A DNA stretch of 48,137 nucleotides, from the IMG/VR virus record IMGVR_UViG_3300009593_000028, positions 1 to 48,137 of that record. One strand, 5' to 3'. A model generated the notes under the pieces. That model had not been told where the DNA came from, ran no database searches, and saw only the letters and a program-made list of their open reading frames with translations. The translations under genes and the position numbers were made by a program. Below, in pieces: positions 13,650 to 21,490 of this stretch. Within the stretch, counting starts at the first letter, position 1. The number at the start of each line of letters is the position of its first letter. This DNA comes from a virus.

Positions 13650-14350
13650 TTGTACTTCTTCTTTTGGTGGAATATTCTTTTATAAGCATTTGTAAGGAAA
13701 AATTTTAATGAAGTATCTCTTGCCTTACCAGCTTCGTCTACTTCTACTTCCATTTCCCAGTCTTCTCTTTTAAAAGGAAAAATTTGCATTAATGGTGTAC
13801 CTGGTTGAATAGTTACTGTTTCTTCTGCACCAGTATTCATATGTCCAGGCCAATTAGACCATGGAACATCTATAACATCAGTATCAACTATTCCTGGCCA
13901 TAAAGTAAACCTTTCTTCAAAATGAAAATATGGTGGCTGTATTAAACAAGAATATCCTGGAGGTGTTTCTATTCTCCACGGAACAGAAAACGTAATAAAA
14001 TCTCTTCTGTTTCCTTTTACATGTACTGGACATTGTTCATGCATATGACCTTCGTTTGGTTCTTGCATATCTGCCCAGGCCATAGGAAATCTTCTATTGA
14101 ATGATATTATATCTTCGCTATCGTGTCTTATACCACATTTTATTTCTTGTTCTACAGGAGTATGTACAATGTATCCAGCAGTCATCATATCGTAAACTGG
14201 CATACATTTCTTAATAGTTGGCGGACTAGTATTAGGTTCTCCTAACCATCCAGGCATATCGTTATACCATTTTGGTCTTTCCTTTGAAGCTAGTGTCGGA
14301 GGAAAATGTTTTGCTACATGCTTGTCACCACAGATAAATTTTATTTTCAT
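13646..14350 (-). CDS. Conserved phage protein (DUF6065-like)
   Basis: A 234-residue protein with the segments ERPKWYNDMPGW, TIKKCMPVYDMMTAGYIV, FSVPWRIETPPGYSCL and PGIVDTDVIDVPW. This pattern fits a family of uncharacterised proteins in cyanophages and other phages that I associate with DUF6065; the number is from memory. It looks like a beta-rich enzyme or binding protein. It overlaps the gp41 helicase and nitrilase genes by 4 bases each. Confidence 0.72.
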   Translation of the reverse strand: MKIKFICGDKHVAKHFPPTLASKERPKWYNDMPGWLGEPNTSPPTIKKCMPVYDMMTAGYIVHTPVEQEIKCGIRHDSEDIISFNRRFPMAWADMQEPNEGHMHEQCPVHVKGNRRDFITFSVPWRIETPPGYSCLIQPPYFHFEERFTLWPGIVDTDVIDVPWSNWPGHMNTGAEETVTIQPGTPLMQIFPFKREDWEMEVEVDEAGKARDTSLKFFLTNAYKRIFHQKKKYK

Positions 14351-15780
14351 TCTTCGTCAGTTCCTAAGTTAGCTAAAAATGATCGCAACTTAGTTGAATC
14401 TGCTTCAGCTTTAATTTTACCTACAGGTGCTCCTATCTTAGGATCAACTTCTGTATCTTCGTCTGTGTTAGTTGTTGATGAGTTTCTTTTTAATGTACTC
14501 ATGATGTTACTTTTTTGTGCTGAATAATCTTCCTCGTCGTCTTGATCTAAATCTCTAATACGTAAACTATCTACATCAAATTCTAAATCAACTTTACTAC
14601 CTACTCCACTTGATGATCTTGTTTTCATAAGTTGGATTTGATATCTGCCACGTTCACGCATAGCTCTACTTGTAAAAATACCTATCACATTATCAGCAGT
14701 TTGTATCTTACTTAACCCACCACTAATGTGTGAATGATCAAACTCAATCTCTTCAACACTTGCTCTGTTCAATTGTGATGCTGTAACGAACACACAGTTT
14801 AGTTCCATCGCCAAGTTACGTAGTTCTTCAGATACAAACTTGTCTTTGATAAACAAGTTCTCAGCACTTACTTTTGCTCCATTGGGCATCATCAAATCTA
14901 AATAGTCAACTAGTAATGCATCTACTTTCCTATTCATTTTAATTTCATATTCTTTTAAATATGATCTAATATCGTTTGGAGTTTTACCACTTGGCATATA
15001 CTTAACTTGCAATGCTCCTGCTTTCTTTCCAATCATCTTAACTTTCATTTCAACGTCATCAACATCTTTAAAAATGTCTCTACTTGGAATGTCAGTTACC
15101 ATACTATCAATTCTCATACTAACTAAATTTTCACTAAGTTCAAAAGTTAAGTACAAAACATTCATTCCTGCTAACGCCCAGTTAACACCTAAGTTAGCTA
15201 AGAATAAAGATTTACCTGCACCACTACCTCCTGCAAAAATGTTTAGTTCGCCTTTATTAAATCCACCAAAAAGTCTTTTATCTAAACTCTCCCAACCTGT
15301 AGTAACCTGTCCATTACTACTTTTTATTGACATTAATCTTTGTTTAGGATCAGCCCAATAGTCTGTACCAAGATCTTTTTGCAATCCAATTTGTACTGCA
15401 TTTTTAATCTTTGCTTCTACTGGACCATACTCACCTTTTTCAAGTAAGTCAGCACTTTCTAATATTGCTCTTTCTAAACTTTTATGTCTGCTAAATGTTT
15501 CAAAGTCTGCTAACAGCCAATCATAATGGCTTTCTTGTAATCTTGTTGGTACTTCTAATTGTACTTGGCATGCCGCATTTATCATCTCTTGTGTTGGAAG
15601 TACATTGTGTTCACTAACATACGTAGCTAAAAAGTCAGCCGCCTTTTGTAATCTTCTATCAAATAAACTTGGATCAAATATACCTTGACACCTTACAAAA
15701 CTTTCTGCGTCACTTAACATCATTTCAAGATATACTTTTTGTATATCATATCCGTAATCTACATTTTGTTTTTCTACCAT
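14347..15780 (-). CDS. 41: Replicative DNA helicase, T4 gp41-like (DnaB family)
   Basis: A 477-residue hexameric 5'-3' helicase of the phage replisome. The N-terminal helical domain (about 1-140) is followed by the RecA-like motor with Walker A GGSGAGKS (184-191) and Walker B ALLVDYLDLM (288-297). Later come the ASQLNR and SHISGGLSKIQTAD segments typical of DnaB-family helicases. Length matches T4 gp41. It partners with the primase at 17566 to form the primosome. The start overlaps the upstream stop (TAATG). Confidence 0.95.
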   Translation of the reverse strand: MVEKQNVDYGYDIQKVYLEMMLSDAESFVRCQGIFDPSLFDRRLQKAADFLATYVSEHNVLPTQEMINAACQVQLEVPTRLQESHYDWLLADFETFSRHKSLERAILESADLLEKGEYGPVEAKIKNAVQIGLQKDLGTDYWADPKQRLMSIKSSNGQVTTGWESLDKRLFGGFNKGELNIFAGGSGAGKSLFLANLGVNWALAGMNVLYLTFELSENLVSMRIDSMVTDIPSRDIFKDVDDVEMKVKMIGKKAGALQVKYMPSGKTPNDIRSYLKEYEIKMNRKVDALLVDYLDLMMPNGAKVSAENLFIKDKFVSEELRNLAMELNCVFVTASQLNRASVEEIEFDHSHISGGLSKIQTADNVIGIFTSRAMRERGRYQIQLMKTRSSSGVGSKVDLEFDVDSLRIRDLDQDDEEDYSAQKSNIMSTLKRNSSTTNTDEDTEVDPKIGAPVGKIKAEADSTKLRSFLANLGTDEE

Positions 15781-16091
15781 TATGTTCCTACAAAGTGTTT
15801 AACAATGCCAGTTGCAAAAATAAAAACTGCTACGCCGTTAATAAAAATTAATGCTCTATCATGCCAAAGATATCCTACAATGCCCCAGCCTACTACGCCA
15901 AAGAAATGAAAGTACAAGTTCCAAGGCTCCATGCCTCCAGCACTAGTCAGTACCATTCCAATAAGAATAATAAAACATGAAAGCCATTTTACATACCAAC
16001 TTAGGTCGTATTTTGGTGTTACCTTTTTAAAAACTCTTGTTGAGTTAAGTTCTTTAATTTTTTCGTCTAATTTTTTGTATACTTGATTCAT
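15780..16091 (-). CDS. Small conserved membrane protein
   Basis: A 103-residue protein with a basic, helical N-terminus (about 1-30) and three hydrophobic segments (about 33-50, 58-75 and 80-98), including the motif NLYFHFFGVVGWGIVGYLWHD. Small proteins with this layout occur in marine phages. It begins 5 bases after the -10 box of its own promoter, so its mRNA may be leaderless. It is coupled to gp41. Confidence 0.72.
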   Translation of the reverse strand: MNQVYKKLDEKIKELNSTRVFKKVTPKYDLSWYVKWLSCFIILIGMVLTSAGGMEPWNLYFHFFGVVGWGIVGYLWHDRALIFINGVAVFIFATGIVKHFVGT

Positions 16092-17056
16092 ACTTTATTA
16101 TACCATACTTTGTCAGAATAGTCAACATGTTTCTTTAGTTTACTTAGCACACCACCTATACAGCTCCCTGGGTCTCCTGGATTCTTAGGTATCCAAAGGC
16201 TATTCCAATCCTTTTCAATTTTTTGGTTAGCTTGTTTGTTTAATGCACACCCGCCTGTAATAATTAAGTTCTTACTAGGTAAGTTCTTTAAGCACCAATC
16301 AGAGTTGGATTTTAAAATCTTTTCATATAAAAATTGTGTAGCATAAGCAAGATTGTTTAAGTCTTTCTTTGATTGCATATCGGGTAATAACCATTTACAA
16401 CCTTTATGTAAGTTATGTTTAAAATGAACACCCGGTAAACAGCCATCAAGATTATTATGTAATAGTTCTTTTTCTACTAAGCCAACTAATCTTGCATCAC
16501 CCTTTTTAGCCATTCCAGCAATCATATATTCATCTTTGTTTGGCACAAGCCCACAACGTTGCGTCATTGCACTATAAAACAAACCTACACTATGTGGATA
16601 CTTCTGACTATATACTTTCTTTAAGTTTGGTCCTTCACCCTTCCAAATAGTTAAACTTTCCCATTCGCCGATACTATCCATAACAAGAATAGATGCATCT
16701 AATTCTTTTTGTGTATAATAACCATATGCCGCATGTGCATGATGATGCCAAGCATATTCTATTGGTGCTGTTATGTCCCATTGTGAGAGATATTTTTTAA
16801 TGTTATTCTCTTTTGCTAACCAACCTTGACCTGCATATAGTTGTCTTGTAGTTTTCCAAAAAGGTTTTTCGTACCACACAATTTTATCTGGCTTGCCATA
16901 GGCTTGATTAGCCGCTTCGATCATAGTCCAGTTAAAATCAGGATCATTATCTACCTTACTAAAATCTTTAGCCATACATGCCCACCAGAGCTTGTCGTCT
17001 ACAAAACAAGCCAGACTTGCATCATGACTATTTCCTACCATTCCCCATGTAATCAA
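16088..17056 (-). CDS. Carbamoyltransferase-like protein (NodU/TobZ N-terminal type)
   Basis: A 322-residue protein of the Kae1-like carbamoyltransferase domain. It has the metal-binding HHHAHAA motif (104-110), VMDSIGEWES, PNKDEYMIAGMAKKGD and LIITGGCALN. Full-length NodU/TobZ enzymes (about 550 residues or more) carry an additional C-terminal domain, absent here. It probably transfers a carbamoyl group to a hydroxyl on a sugar or modified base, alone or with a partner. No second half is seen in the window. The 3' end contains the gp41-block promoter. Confidence 0.85.
   Translation of the reverse strand: MITWGMVGNSHDASLACFVDDKLWWACMAKDFSKVDNDPDFNWTMIEAANQAYGKPDKIVWYEKPFWKTTRQLYAGQGWLAKENNIKKYLSQWDITAPIEYAWHHHAHAAYGYYTQKELDASILVMDSIGEWESLTIWKGEGPNLKKVYSQKYPHSVGLFYSAMTQRCGLVPNKDEYMIAGMAKKGDARLVGLVEKELLHNNLDGCLPGVHFKHNLHKGCKWLLPDMQSKKDLNNLAYATQFLYEKILKSNSDWCLKNLPSKNLIITGGCALNKQANQKIEKDWNSLWIPKNPGDPGSCIGGVLSKLKKHVDYSDKVWYNKV
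16097..16125 (-). promoter_or_regulatory. Sigma70 promoter for the gp41 block, leaderless geometry
   Basis: On the minus strand: TTGACT (16125-16120), a 17-bp spacer and TATAAT (16102-16097), then 5 bases to the ATG at 16091. It sits inside the 3' end of the carbamoyltransferase-like gene. Confidence 0.82.
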
Positions 17057-17066
17057 ATCCTTCTCC

Positions 17067-17201
17067 CTAAAAGTTTATATGATAATACTCTTTTACTATT
17101 TTTGTTTTTGGTTTATTAATAATTTCTTTTTCTACAATGTATACTATCATAACTCCTAGTAGCACAAAAGAAATTATTAACAACATTAATTCATCTTTCA
17201 T
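17067..17201 (-). CDS. Small single-helix membrane peptide
   Basis: A 44-residue ORF starting MKDELMLLIISFVLLGVM with one transmembrane helix (about 5-22) and a basic C-terminal tail. It starts one base after the stop of the DUF2061-like gene, so it could be translated by re-initiation. There is no clear ribosome-binding site. Confidence 0.45.
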   Translation of the reverse strand: MKDELMLLIISFVLLGVMIVYIVEKEIINKPKTKIVKEYYHINF

Positions 17202-17202
17202 A

Positions 17203-17418
17203 TTATTTTTTTGCTATCCACATCCTATCAAGTACAAAGAACCATATTGCATTAACTAGTGGTTCTACAACGGCATCTGTTGCCGCTACTGATAAAGGAA
17301 CATCTGCTATTAACATTAAACAAGTTATTGCTATTACAAAATGTCCTAACGTATAGATTATCGTACGTAGTAAAGATCCTTGATATCCTTCTACTTTTGC
17401 TATTATTGCTTTGACCAT
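17203..17418 (-). CDS. Small membrane protein, DUF2061-like
   Basis: A 71-residue protein with two hydrophobic segments and the pattern SLLRTIIYTLGHF then ATDAVVEPLVNAIWFFVLDRMW. This matches DUF2061 predicted membrane proteins (Ser-Leu-x-Lys/Arg-Thr start, Glu in the second helix, aromatic/Trp end). Function unknown. The start has GGAGTAGTA upstream. Confidence 0.72.
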   Translation of the reverse strand: MVKAIIAKVEGYQGSLLRTIIYTLGHFVIAITCLMLIADVPLSVAATDAVVEPLVNAIWFFVLDRMWIAKK

Positions 17419-17434
17419 TACTACTCCTTACTAA

Positions 17435-17578
17435 CTACTTGTATATAAACGGGTCTTGCTTTTGTAGTTTCTTTATTTTTTCTTTTATCTTTTTCTCTCG
17501 TTTATAATCGTTATACTTCTCGATCCAAAAACGAATAGGAAAAGTAAAATGAAACCAAATTGATTTTAACCAATCCAC
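17435..17578 (-). CDS. Small basic protein ending in DPFIYK
   Basis: A 47-residue ORF with a GTG start at 17578, preceded by AGGAGC. It reads MDWLKSIWFHFTFPIRFWIE, then a Lys-rich helix and the ending KLQKQDPFIYK. I recall small proteins with this ending in cyanophages and pelagiphages. It overlaps the primase stop by 13 bases. Function unknown; the N-terminus is amphipathic and may sit at the membrane. Confidence 0.62.
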   Translation of the reverse strand: MDWLKSIWFHFTFPIRFWIEKYNDYKREKKIKEKIKKLQKQDPFIYK

Positions 17579-18552
17579 TTTTTTGCTCCTAATTTAATTT
17601 TAAGTTCGTTCCATTCTGCACTTGCTACAATAGAATGTAGTGTGTAGATTTTACCATACTTTTGTACAGCCTCATTAACGTCTTTTACGTCAGTATCCCA
17701 TTCGGGCATACTTACTCCCCACTTCAAGCCAATTGCTTGATTAATAATATTTTTACCTGCTTTATCTCTGTCAGGCACAACTATTACTTTTGTATTTAAA
17801 CTATTAATCAACATAGCTTGTTGATCTTTGATTTCGTTACCTAGTAATGCAACACCTTCTACGGCAATAGCATCAAACGGTCCTTCAACAACAACAGTAT
17901 AAATTCTACCATGCATTTGATTGTCTAAGTTAAACACATAACCTGGTTGTTGCTCACTTATATACTTTGGATTTCCATCTTTAACTTTCCTTGCAGTATA
18001 TCCAACTAGTTGTTTGTTATGATAAAACGGAACAATTAACCTATCTCTATTTCCATTAACAGGAGACCAATAAAACTCGTAGTCGTCAAAATATAATTGT
18101 CTTTTCTTTAAGTAATCAAATACTGCTAATAACTGTTCATCATCATTGTTAAAGTCTTTTGCCCATTCTTGTAAAGGTCTTGCTCCTTCAGGCAGATGCT
18201 TTAATTCAAATTTAGGAAGTTGTAAATCTTCTGTTAGTTTGTTAGTTTCTGTTTCTAATACTGCTAAACTTATTTTTGTAATTTTATCATCTGGAATGTT
18301 TAACCATTGCATCAGTCTTTTCATTTTATACGTAATTCTTCTGCCTGGTTTCCAACTTGCTTTATAACCACAGTTGAAACAATGATAGCTCGTACCTTCT
18401 TGTGGATTGTTTATAATCCCACCACGTTGTCGTGTGTCTGCTCCTGTACCATTATGTACACAACATGGAGCATTAAAGCTAGTCCACCCACTTGGAGTAG
18501 TCTTTCTTTTATGTGGTAAGTGTGCGATCAGAGTTTCATATACTATATTCAT
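17566..18552 (-). CDS. 61: DNA primase, T4 gp61-like
   Basis: A 328-residue primase. The N-terminal zinc site uses Cys30/Cys31, His33, Cys58 and Cys61. The TOPRIM core has VVEGPFDAIAVEG with Glu223, and VVPDRDKAG with Asp260 and Asp262. It makes RNA primers for lagging-strand synthesis with gp41. Length matches T4 gp61 (about 340). The ATG lies 6 bases after the -10 box of a strong promoter, so the message may be leaderless. Confidence 0.94.
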   Translation of the reverse strand: MNIVYETLIAHLPHKRKTTPSGWTSFNAPCCVHNGTGADTRQRGGIINNPQEGTSYHCFNCGYKASWKPGRRITYKMKRLMQWLNIPDDKITKISLAVLETETNKLTEDLQLPKFELKHLPEGARPLQEWAKDFNNDDEQLLAVFDYLKKRQLYFDDYEFYWSPVNGNRDRLIVPFYHNKQLVGYTARKVKDGNPKYISEQQPGYVFNLDNQMHGRIYTVVVEGPFDAIAVEGVALLGNEIKDQQAMLINSLNTKVIVVPDRDKAGKNIINQAIGLKWGVSMPEWDTDVKDVNEAVQKYGKIYTLHSIVASAEWNELKIKLGAKKWIG

Positions 18553-18558
18553 GTTTAT

Positions 18559-18587
18559 AGTATAACGTCAAAAGATCAGTTTGTCAA
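18559..18587 (-). promoter_or_regulatory. Sigma70 promoter for primase, leaderless geometry
   Basis: On the minus strand: TTGACA (18587-18582), 17-bp spacer, TATACT (18564-18559), then 6 bases to the ATG at 18552. It starts at the base next to the stop codon of the upstream structural-type gene, separating early and late expression. Confidence 0.88.
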
Positions 18588-19355
18588 CTAATTTCTTAAT
18601 AAAATTTTATCAATTGTTCCAGAATTTCCACTATCATTTGCAACTTTAAAACGTATGTTACTAAACACACCATTAAAGTTTTGGTAAGATGGTTCTGTAG
18701 GGCTTGACATAGTAACAGTACTAATATCAAACCAATTATTGGTAGAATTGTCTTCTAAAGTACCTTGGATTTTGACTGTACCTGCAAAGCCAGTTGAATA
18801 TATAGCCGCAGTATGTAATGCTGTATTGGAGTTAATTTCGGGCTCACCATTAATAACAGAACTTATACTATCAATAAATGTTGTTGTTGATTTACTGTCA
18901 ACAGGCCCTGGAAATGCTTCGTTTGTAAGTTCCATAGTGCCAGTAGCACCAAATTGACTATCAGCATAAGTTAGTGTGTTTGTACTATCAGCAGTTTTGT
19001 GTAGATAGACTGTATACGTTAAGTATTGTGCATCTAGGTTAATCATATCAGCATCTGTTACATTAATAGTAAACTGTCCTTTATATAGTGGTGTTGATGT
19101 TTCTTTAATTGTTCCTGTATACTTCTTTAAAAGAACATTGTCTTCTGTAAACACTTCTACGTAAGGTGTATATACGTTTAGTATTGACACTGGTTTTTGA
19201 TCACTGTTTTTAACTTCAAAGGTAATAACATTGTCTATACCCTTGCTTATGTTTATATTTCTTTGATACACTTTTCTATACTCCACGTTGCCCGCAAAGC
19301 CATCTGAGACGACCACGGTGTTATTTGATACTAAATATCTTGGTACTAGTTGCAT
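18588..19355 (-). CDS. Putative virion structural protein
   Basis: A 255-residue, Thr/Ser/Asn-rich, beta-predicted protein without cysteine. Repeated short strands, a FAGNVEYRK segment near the N-terminus and a related FAGTVKIQG segment about 170 residues later suggest duplicated beta-sandwich domains, as in tail, neck or decoration proteins. I do not recognise a specific T4 gene. A late-promoter motif lies 28 bases upstream, which fits a virion component. Confidence 0.65.
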   Translation of the reverse strand: MQLVPRYLVSNNTVVVSDGFAGNVEYRKVYQRNINISKGIDNVITFEVKNSDQKPVSILNVYTPYVEVFTEDNVLLKKYTGTIKETSTPLYKGQFTINVTDADMINLDAQYLTYTVYLHKTADSTNTLTYADSQFGATGTMELTNEAFPGPVDSKSTTTFIDSISSVINGEPEINSNTALHTAAIYSTGFAGTVKIQGTLEDNSTNNWFDISTVTMSSPTEPSYQNFNGVFSNIRFKVANDSGNSGTIDKILLRN

Positions 19356-19383
19356 TGTACATTTCCATAGGTAATTACTAGTG

Positions 19384-19391
19384 TATTTATT
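19384..19391 (-). promoter_or_regulatory. Late promoter motif
   Basis: AATAAATA on the minus strand fits NATAAATA, the T4-like/cyanophage late-promoter form, 28 bases upstream of the structural-type gene. Confidence 0.6.
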
Positions 19392-19397
19392 GATATT

Positions 19398-19769
19398 ATG
19401 TTAAGAAAAGATATAGAAGAAAAATTTCCGTTTTTAAGCGTTGTAACGTATGGCGGGCAAGAGTATGTAGGTATTATTAATAATCAAGATACCTTTATTA
19501 CTAGTATGTATATTTTTACTAATTTGCTAACAGATGATGAGAGAGCAAGGTTCATAGAATTAGGCGAAGTATGGTGGTGGGAGTCAAATAGAATGATTCC
19601 TATTAATATATTTTTAAAGAATGATATGGATCAGTTTAAGTATGTGCTAATGACTATGAATAGCAAAGATGTTAAAATAGGATTAGGCCCTACTGTAAAT
19701 CTTAATAAGTTAGCAATAAAAAGAGTAAAACGGAAGTCGGTTCAGTTGTTGAAGAGACCTTCTAAATAG
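19398..19769 (+). CDS. Conserved phage protein, unknown function
   Basis: A 123-residue protein, the only rightward gene within the long leftward block. Notable segments are FLSVVTYGGQEYVGII, WWWESNRMIPINIFL and a very basic C-terminus (LAIKRVKRKSVQLLKR), which suggests nucleic-acid contact. From memory, proteins like this occur in marine T4-like phages. It is divergent from the structural-type gene, with 42 bases between starts, and converges on the gene ending at 19762 with an 8-base overlap. Confidence 0.72.
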   Translation: MLRKDIEEKFPFLSVVTYGGQEYVGIINNQDTFITSMYIFTNLLTDDERARFIELGEVWWWESNRMIPINIFLKNDMDQFKYVLMTMNSKDVKIGLGPTVNLNKLAIKRVKRKSVQLLKRPSK

Positions 19770-19992
19770 AACCTTCATTTTTAAATTGTAGGTAGATAAA
19801 GTAATCTAAGATTACAATCTGTATTAGCAGAGGCAGTGGTGCGAGCATTCCTCCAAAGAACAAATACGGAATTGCAATACACCATATTATTATTTTAAAT
19901 AGATACGTTCCAATTAAGTCTGGTGGAACATGCCAGTTAATCCAGGACGGAGTAGGTGGTTTCTTCCTAAAGTCTTCAAACTCGTACTGCAT
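19762..19992 (-). CDS. Small membrane protein
   Basis: A 76-residue protein starting MQYEFEDFRKKPPTPSW, with two hydrophobic segments (about 27-45 and 48-65). The ATG at 19992 has GAGGGA upstream inside the end of the preceding gene; an ATG at 20004 is the alternative. Function unknown. Confidence 0.65.
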   Translation of the reverse strand: MQYEFEDFRKKPPTPSWINWHVPPDLIGTYLFKIIIWCIAIPYLFFGGMLAPLPLLIQIVILDYFIYLQFKNEGSI

Positions 19993-20545
19993 TAAGTCCC
20001 TCACATATTAGATTCATATGTACGACTACTGCAACTGCATAACCAAATGCATGAGCTTTCTTAAAATAATAAGAACCATCAGTTGGTTTAACCCAAACTT
20101 CTTTTAGTATCTCTTCCCAAGTATTATCTTGTAAGTGTCTTTTAGCAGGACGAATAATTGCTAATACTGCCGCTAGTTGTTCTACGTTTTTTGGTTTTAA
20201 TTTTTTAATTAATTTATCATGTCCTGATACATGAAAGACCAAGTCACAGAAGTCTTTTGTTTCGATCAGTTCCCACATTGGTTCTCTGTTCATTAGTTCT
20301 TTTAAATGATCTTCATCTTTAACTTTATCGTAAATGCTAACATTAAGAAAATCTAATTTAAAGTAACCTCTATCTTCTGCTGTCTTATGATCAATAGTAG
20401 ATAACATGTTCACAGGGTTATGTGGAACTTCTGTTACATAAACTCCTGTGTTATGTTTTTTACCAGAATCGAGTTTAGCAACCCTATGTTTTAGTTTTGC
20501 TAAAACGTCATTTCTATCTGCAAAGTCTATATCAATATCAGGCAT
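19976..20545 (-). CDS. Miniature Pol III alpha (DnaE)-like protein
   Basis: A 189-residue protein resembling the palm of C-family DNA polymerases. It opens with PDIDIDF (Asp3, Asp5), equivalent to the catalytic PDFDIDF of DnaE. HNTGVYVTEVP resembles the HAAGVVIA strand, and GYFKLDFL (Asp65) resembles the KFDFLGL motif with the third catalytic aspartate. PHP, fingers and tail domains are absent (DnaE is about 1,160 residues). I recall similar small proteins in marine T4-like phages. It may be a nuclease, a decoy, or a structural relic; polymerase activity alone seems unlikely. Confidence 0.75.
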   Translation of the reverse strand: MPDIDIDFADRNDVLAKLKHRVAKLDSGKKHNTGVYVTEVPHNPVNMLSTIDHKTAEDRGYFKLDFLNVSIYDKVKDEDHLKELMNREPMWELIETKDFCDLVFHVSGHDKLIKKLKPKNVEQLAAVLAIIRPAKRHLQDNTWEEILKEVWVKPTDGSYYFKKAHAFGYAVAVVVHMNLICEGLNAVRV

Positions 20546-20710
20546 TTATATTTTCCAACTTTTTAGTTGATCCTTTGTTGGCTTCATAGGATCTACTTTT
20601 TCTATTTTTCCACCCTTAGCTAAAAACTTAGCCATACGCTCATCAAGTTGTCTTTGCAATTCTTGCGGTGACGGAGTTGTATAATCCTTTTTGTCTTTAT
20701 CTTCAGGCAT
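20546..20710 (-). CDS. Small charged phage protein
   Basis: A 54-residue ORF beginning MPEDKDKKDYTTPSPQ and containing the motif AKFLAKGGKIEKVDP, close to the ARGGKITK motif in the early gene at 2762. It overlaps the deformylase stop by 8 bases and ends just before the Pol III-like gene. Function unknown. Confidence 0.58.
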   Translation of the reverse strand: MPEDKDKKDYTTPSPQELQRQLDERMAKFLAKGGKIEKVDPMKPTKDQLKSWKI

Positions 20711-21215
20711 TAAGTTTTTTCTTAGCAGTTTCTACTGCTTCTTTCCAAATCATTGGAGATACATGTTGATCAAAAGTTATACCATTTAAATGATCTAACT
20801 CGTGTTGGAAACAAACTGAATCGTATCCAACCATAGTTTCTTCTCGTATCTTTCCGTTAACGTCTGTCCATCTTCCAACAATTTTGTAAGGTCTTTTAAC
20901 TTGAATTAATACCTCAGGGTAACTAAGGCATCCTTCAAAGTTTTCAACTTCAGTTTCGTCTGTTTTAACAATTTCAGGATTAATACATAACTGTTCTCTA
21001 TCAGTAGCATTGTCAACAGTAGACATAGAAAATACAAAACATCTTGCATTAATGCCAACTTGATTTGCAGATAACCCAATACCAAGATTTGCTTTCATTA
21101 CTTTAAGCATTTCTTCTTTTAACTCATTTGGATCCATTGGTGGGTTATCAAAGTCCCATGGATCTAGTTTTTTTGTCAACCAATCACTTGGATGTTTAAT
21201 AAGTTCTAGTTTCAT
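20703..21215 (-). CDS. def: Peptide deformylase
   Basis: A 170-residue Fe2+/Zn2+ hydrolase that removes formyl from N-terminal Met of new proteins. All three family motifs are present: GIGLSANQVG (45-54), EGCLS (94-98, Cys96 metal ligand) and QHELDH (137-142). Length is normal for bacterial enzymes and longer than some trimmed cyanophage deformylases. The ATG at 21215 has GGAGGTTA upstream and overlaps the upstream stop as ATGA. Phage deformylases are thought to help process phage or photosystem-like proteins; here only general use is implied. Confidence 0.95.
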   Translation of the reverse strand: MKLELIKHPSDWLTKKLDPWDFDNPPMDPNELKEEMLKVMKANLGIGLSANQVGINARCFVFSMSTVDNATDREQLCINPEIVKTDETEVENFEGCLSYPEVLIQVKRPYKIVGRWTDVNGKIREETMVGYDSVCFQHELDHLNGITFDQHVSPMIWKEAVETAKKKLNA

Positions 21216-21490
21216 AAAAATAACCTCCATAATGCAATGGCATTCATAATTGTAAACCAACTACATAATACAATCACAAAAGCCGCTCTTCTTATTACAG
21301 CACTAATTATCCCTAAGATACTTCCAACGAAGTATAAAGGGATAAAGATTTTGGTTGCTGGATTGAGTACCGTTAATGTTAATACTGCACTAGCACTAAT
21401 TAATAACGATGCTTCGGCCATCTCACAAAAGAAAGCTGTCGGGCTGTTTCGATAACTTTCTAAAACGAATTCTTTAACTTTTTTAATCAT
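21212..21490 (-). CDS. Small membrane protein
   Basis: A 92-residue protein with an amphipathic N-terminus and two or three hydrophobic segments (about 27-45, 48-65 and 68-88). Similar small membrane proteins occur in marine phages. It overlaps both neighbours by 4 bases. Confidence 0.7.
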   Translation of the reverse strand: MIKKVKEFVLESYRNSPTAFFCEMAEASLLISASAVLTLTVLNPATKIFIPLYFVGSILGIISAVIRRAAFVIVLCSWFTIMNAIALWRLFL

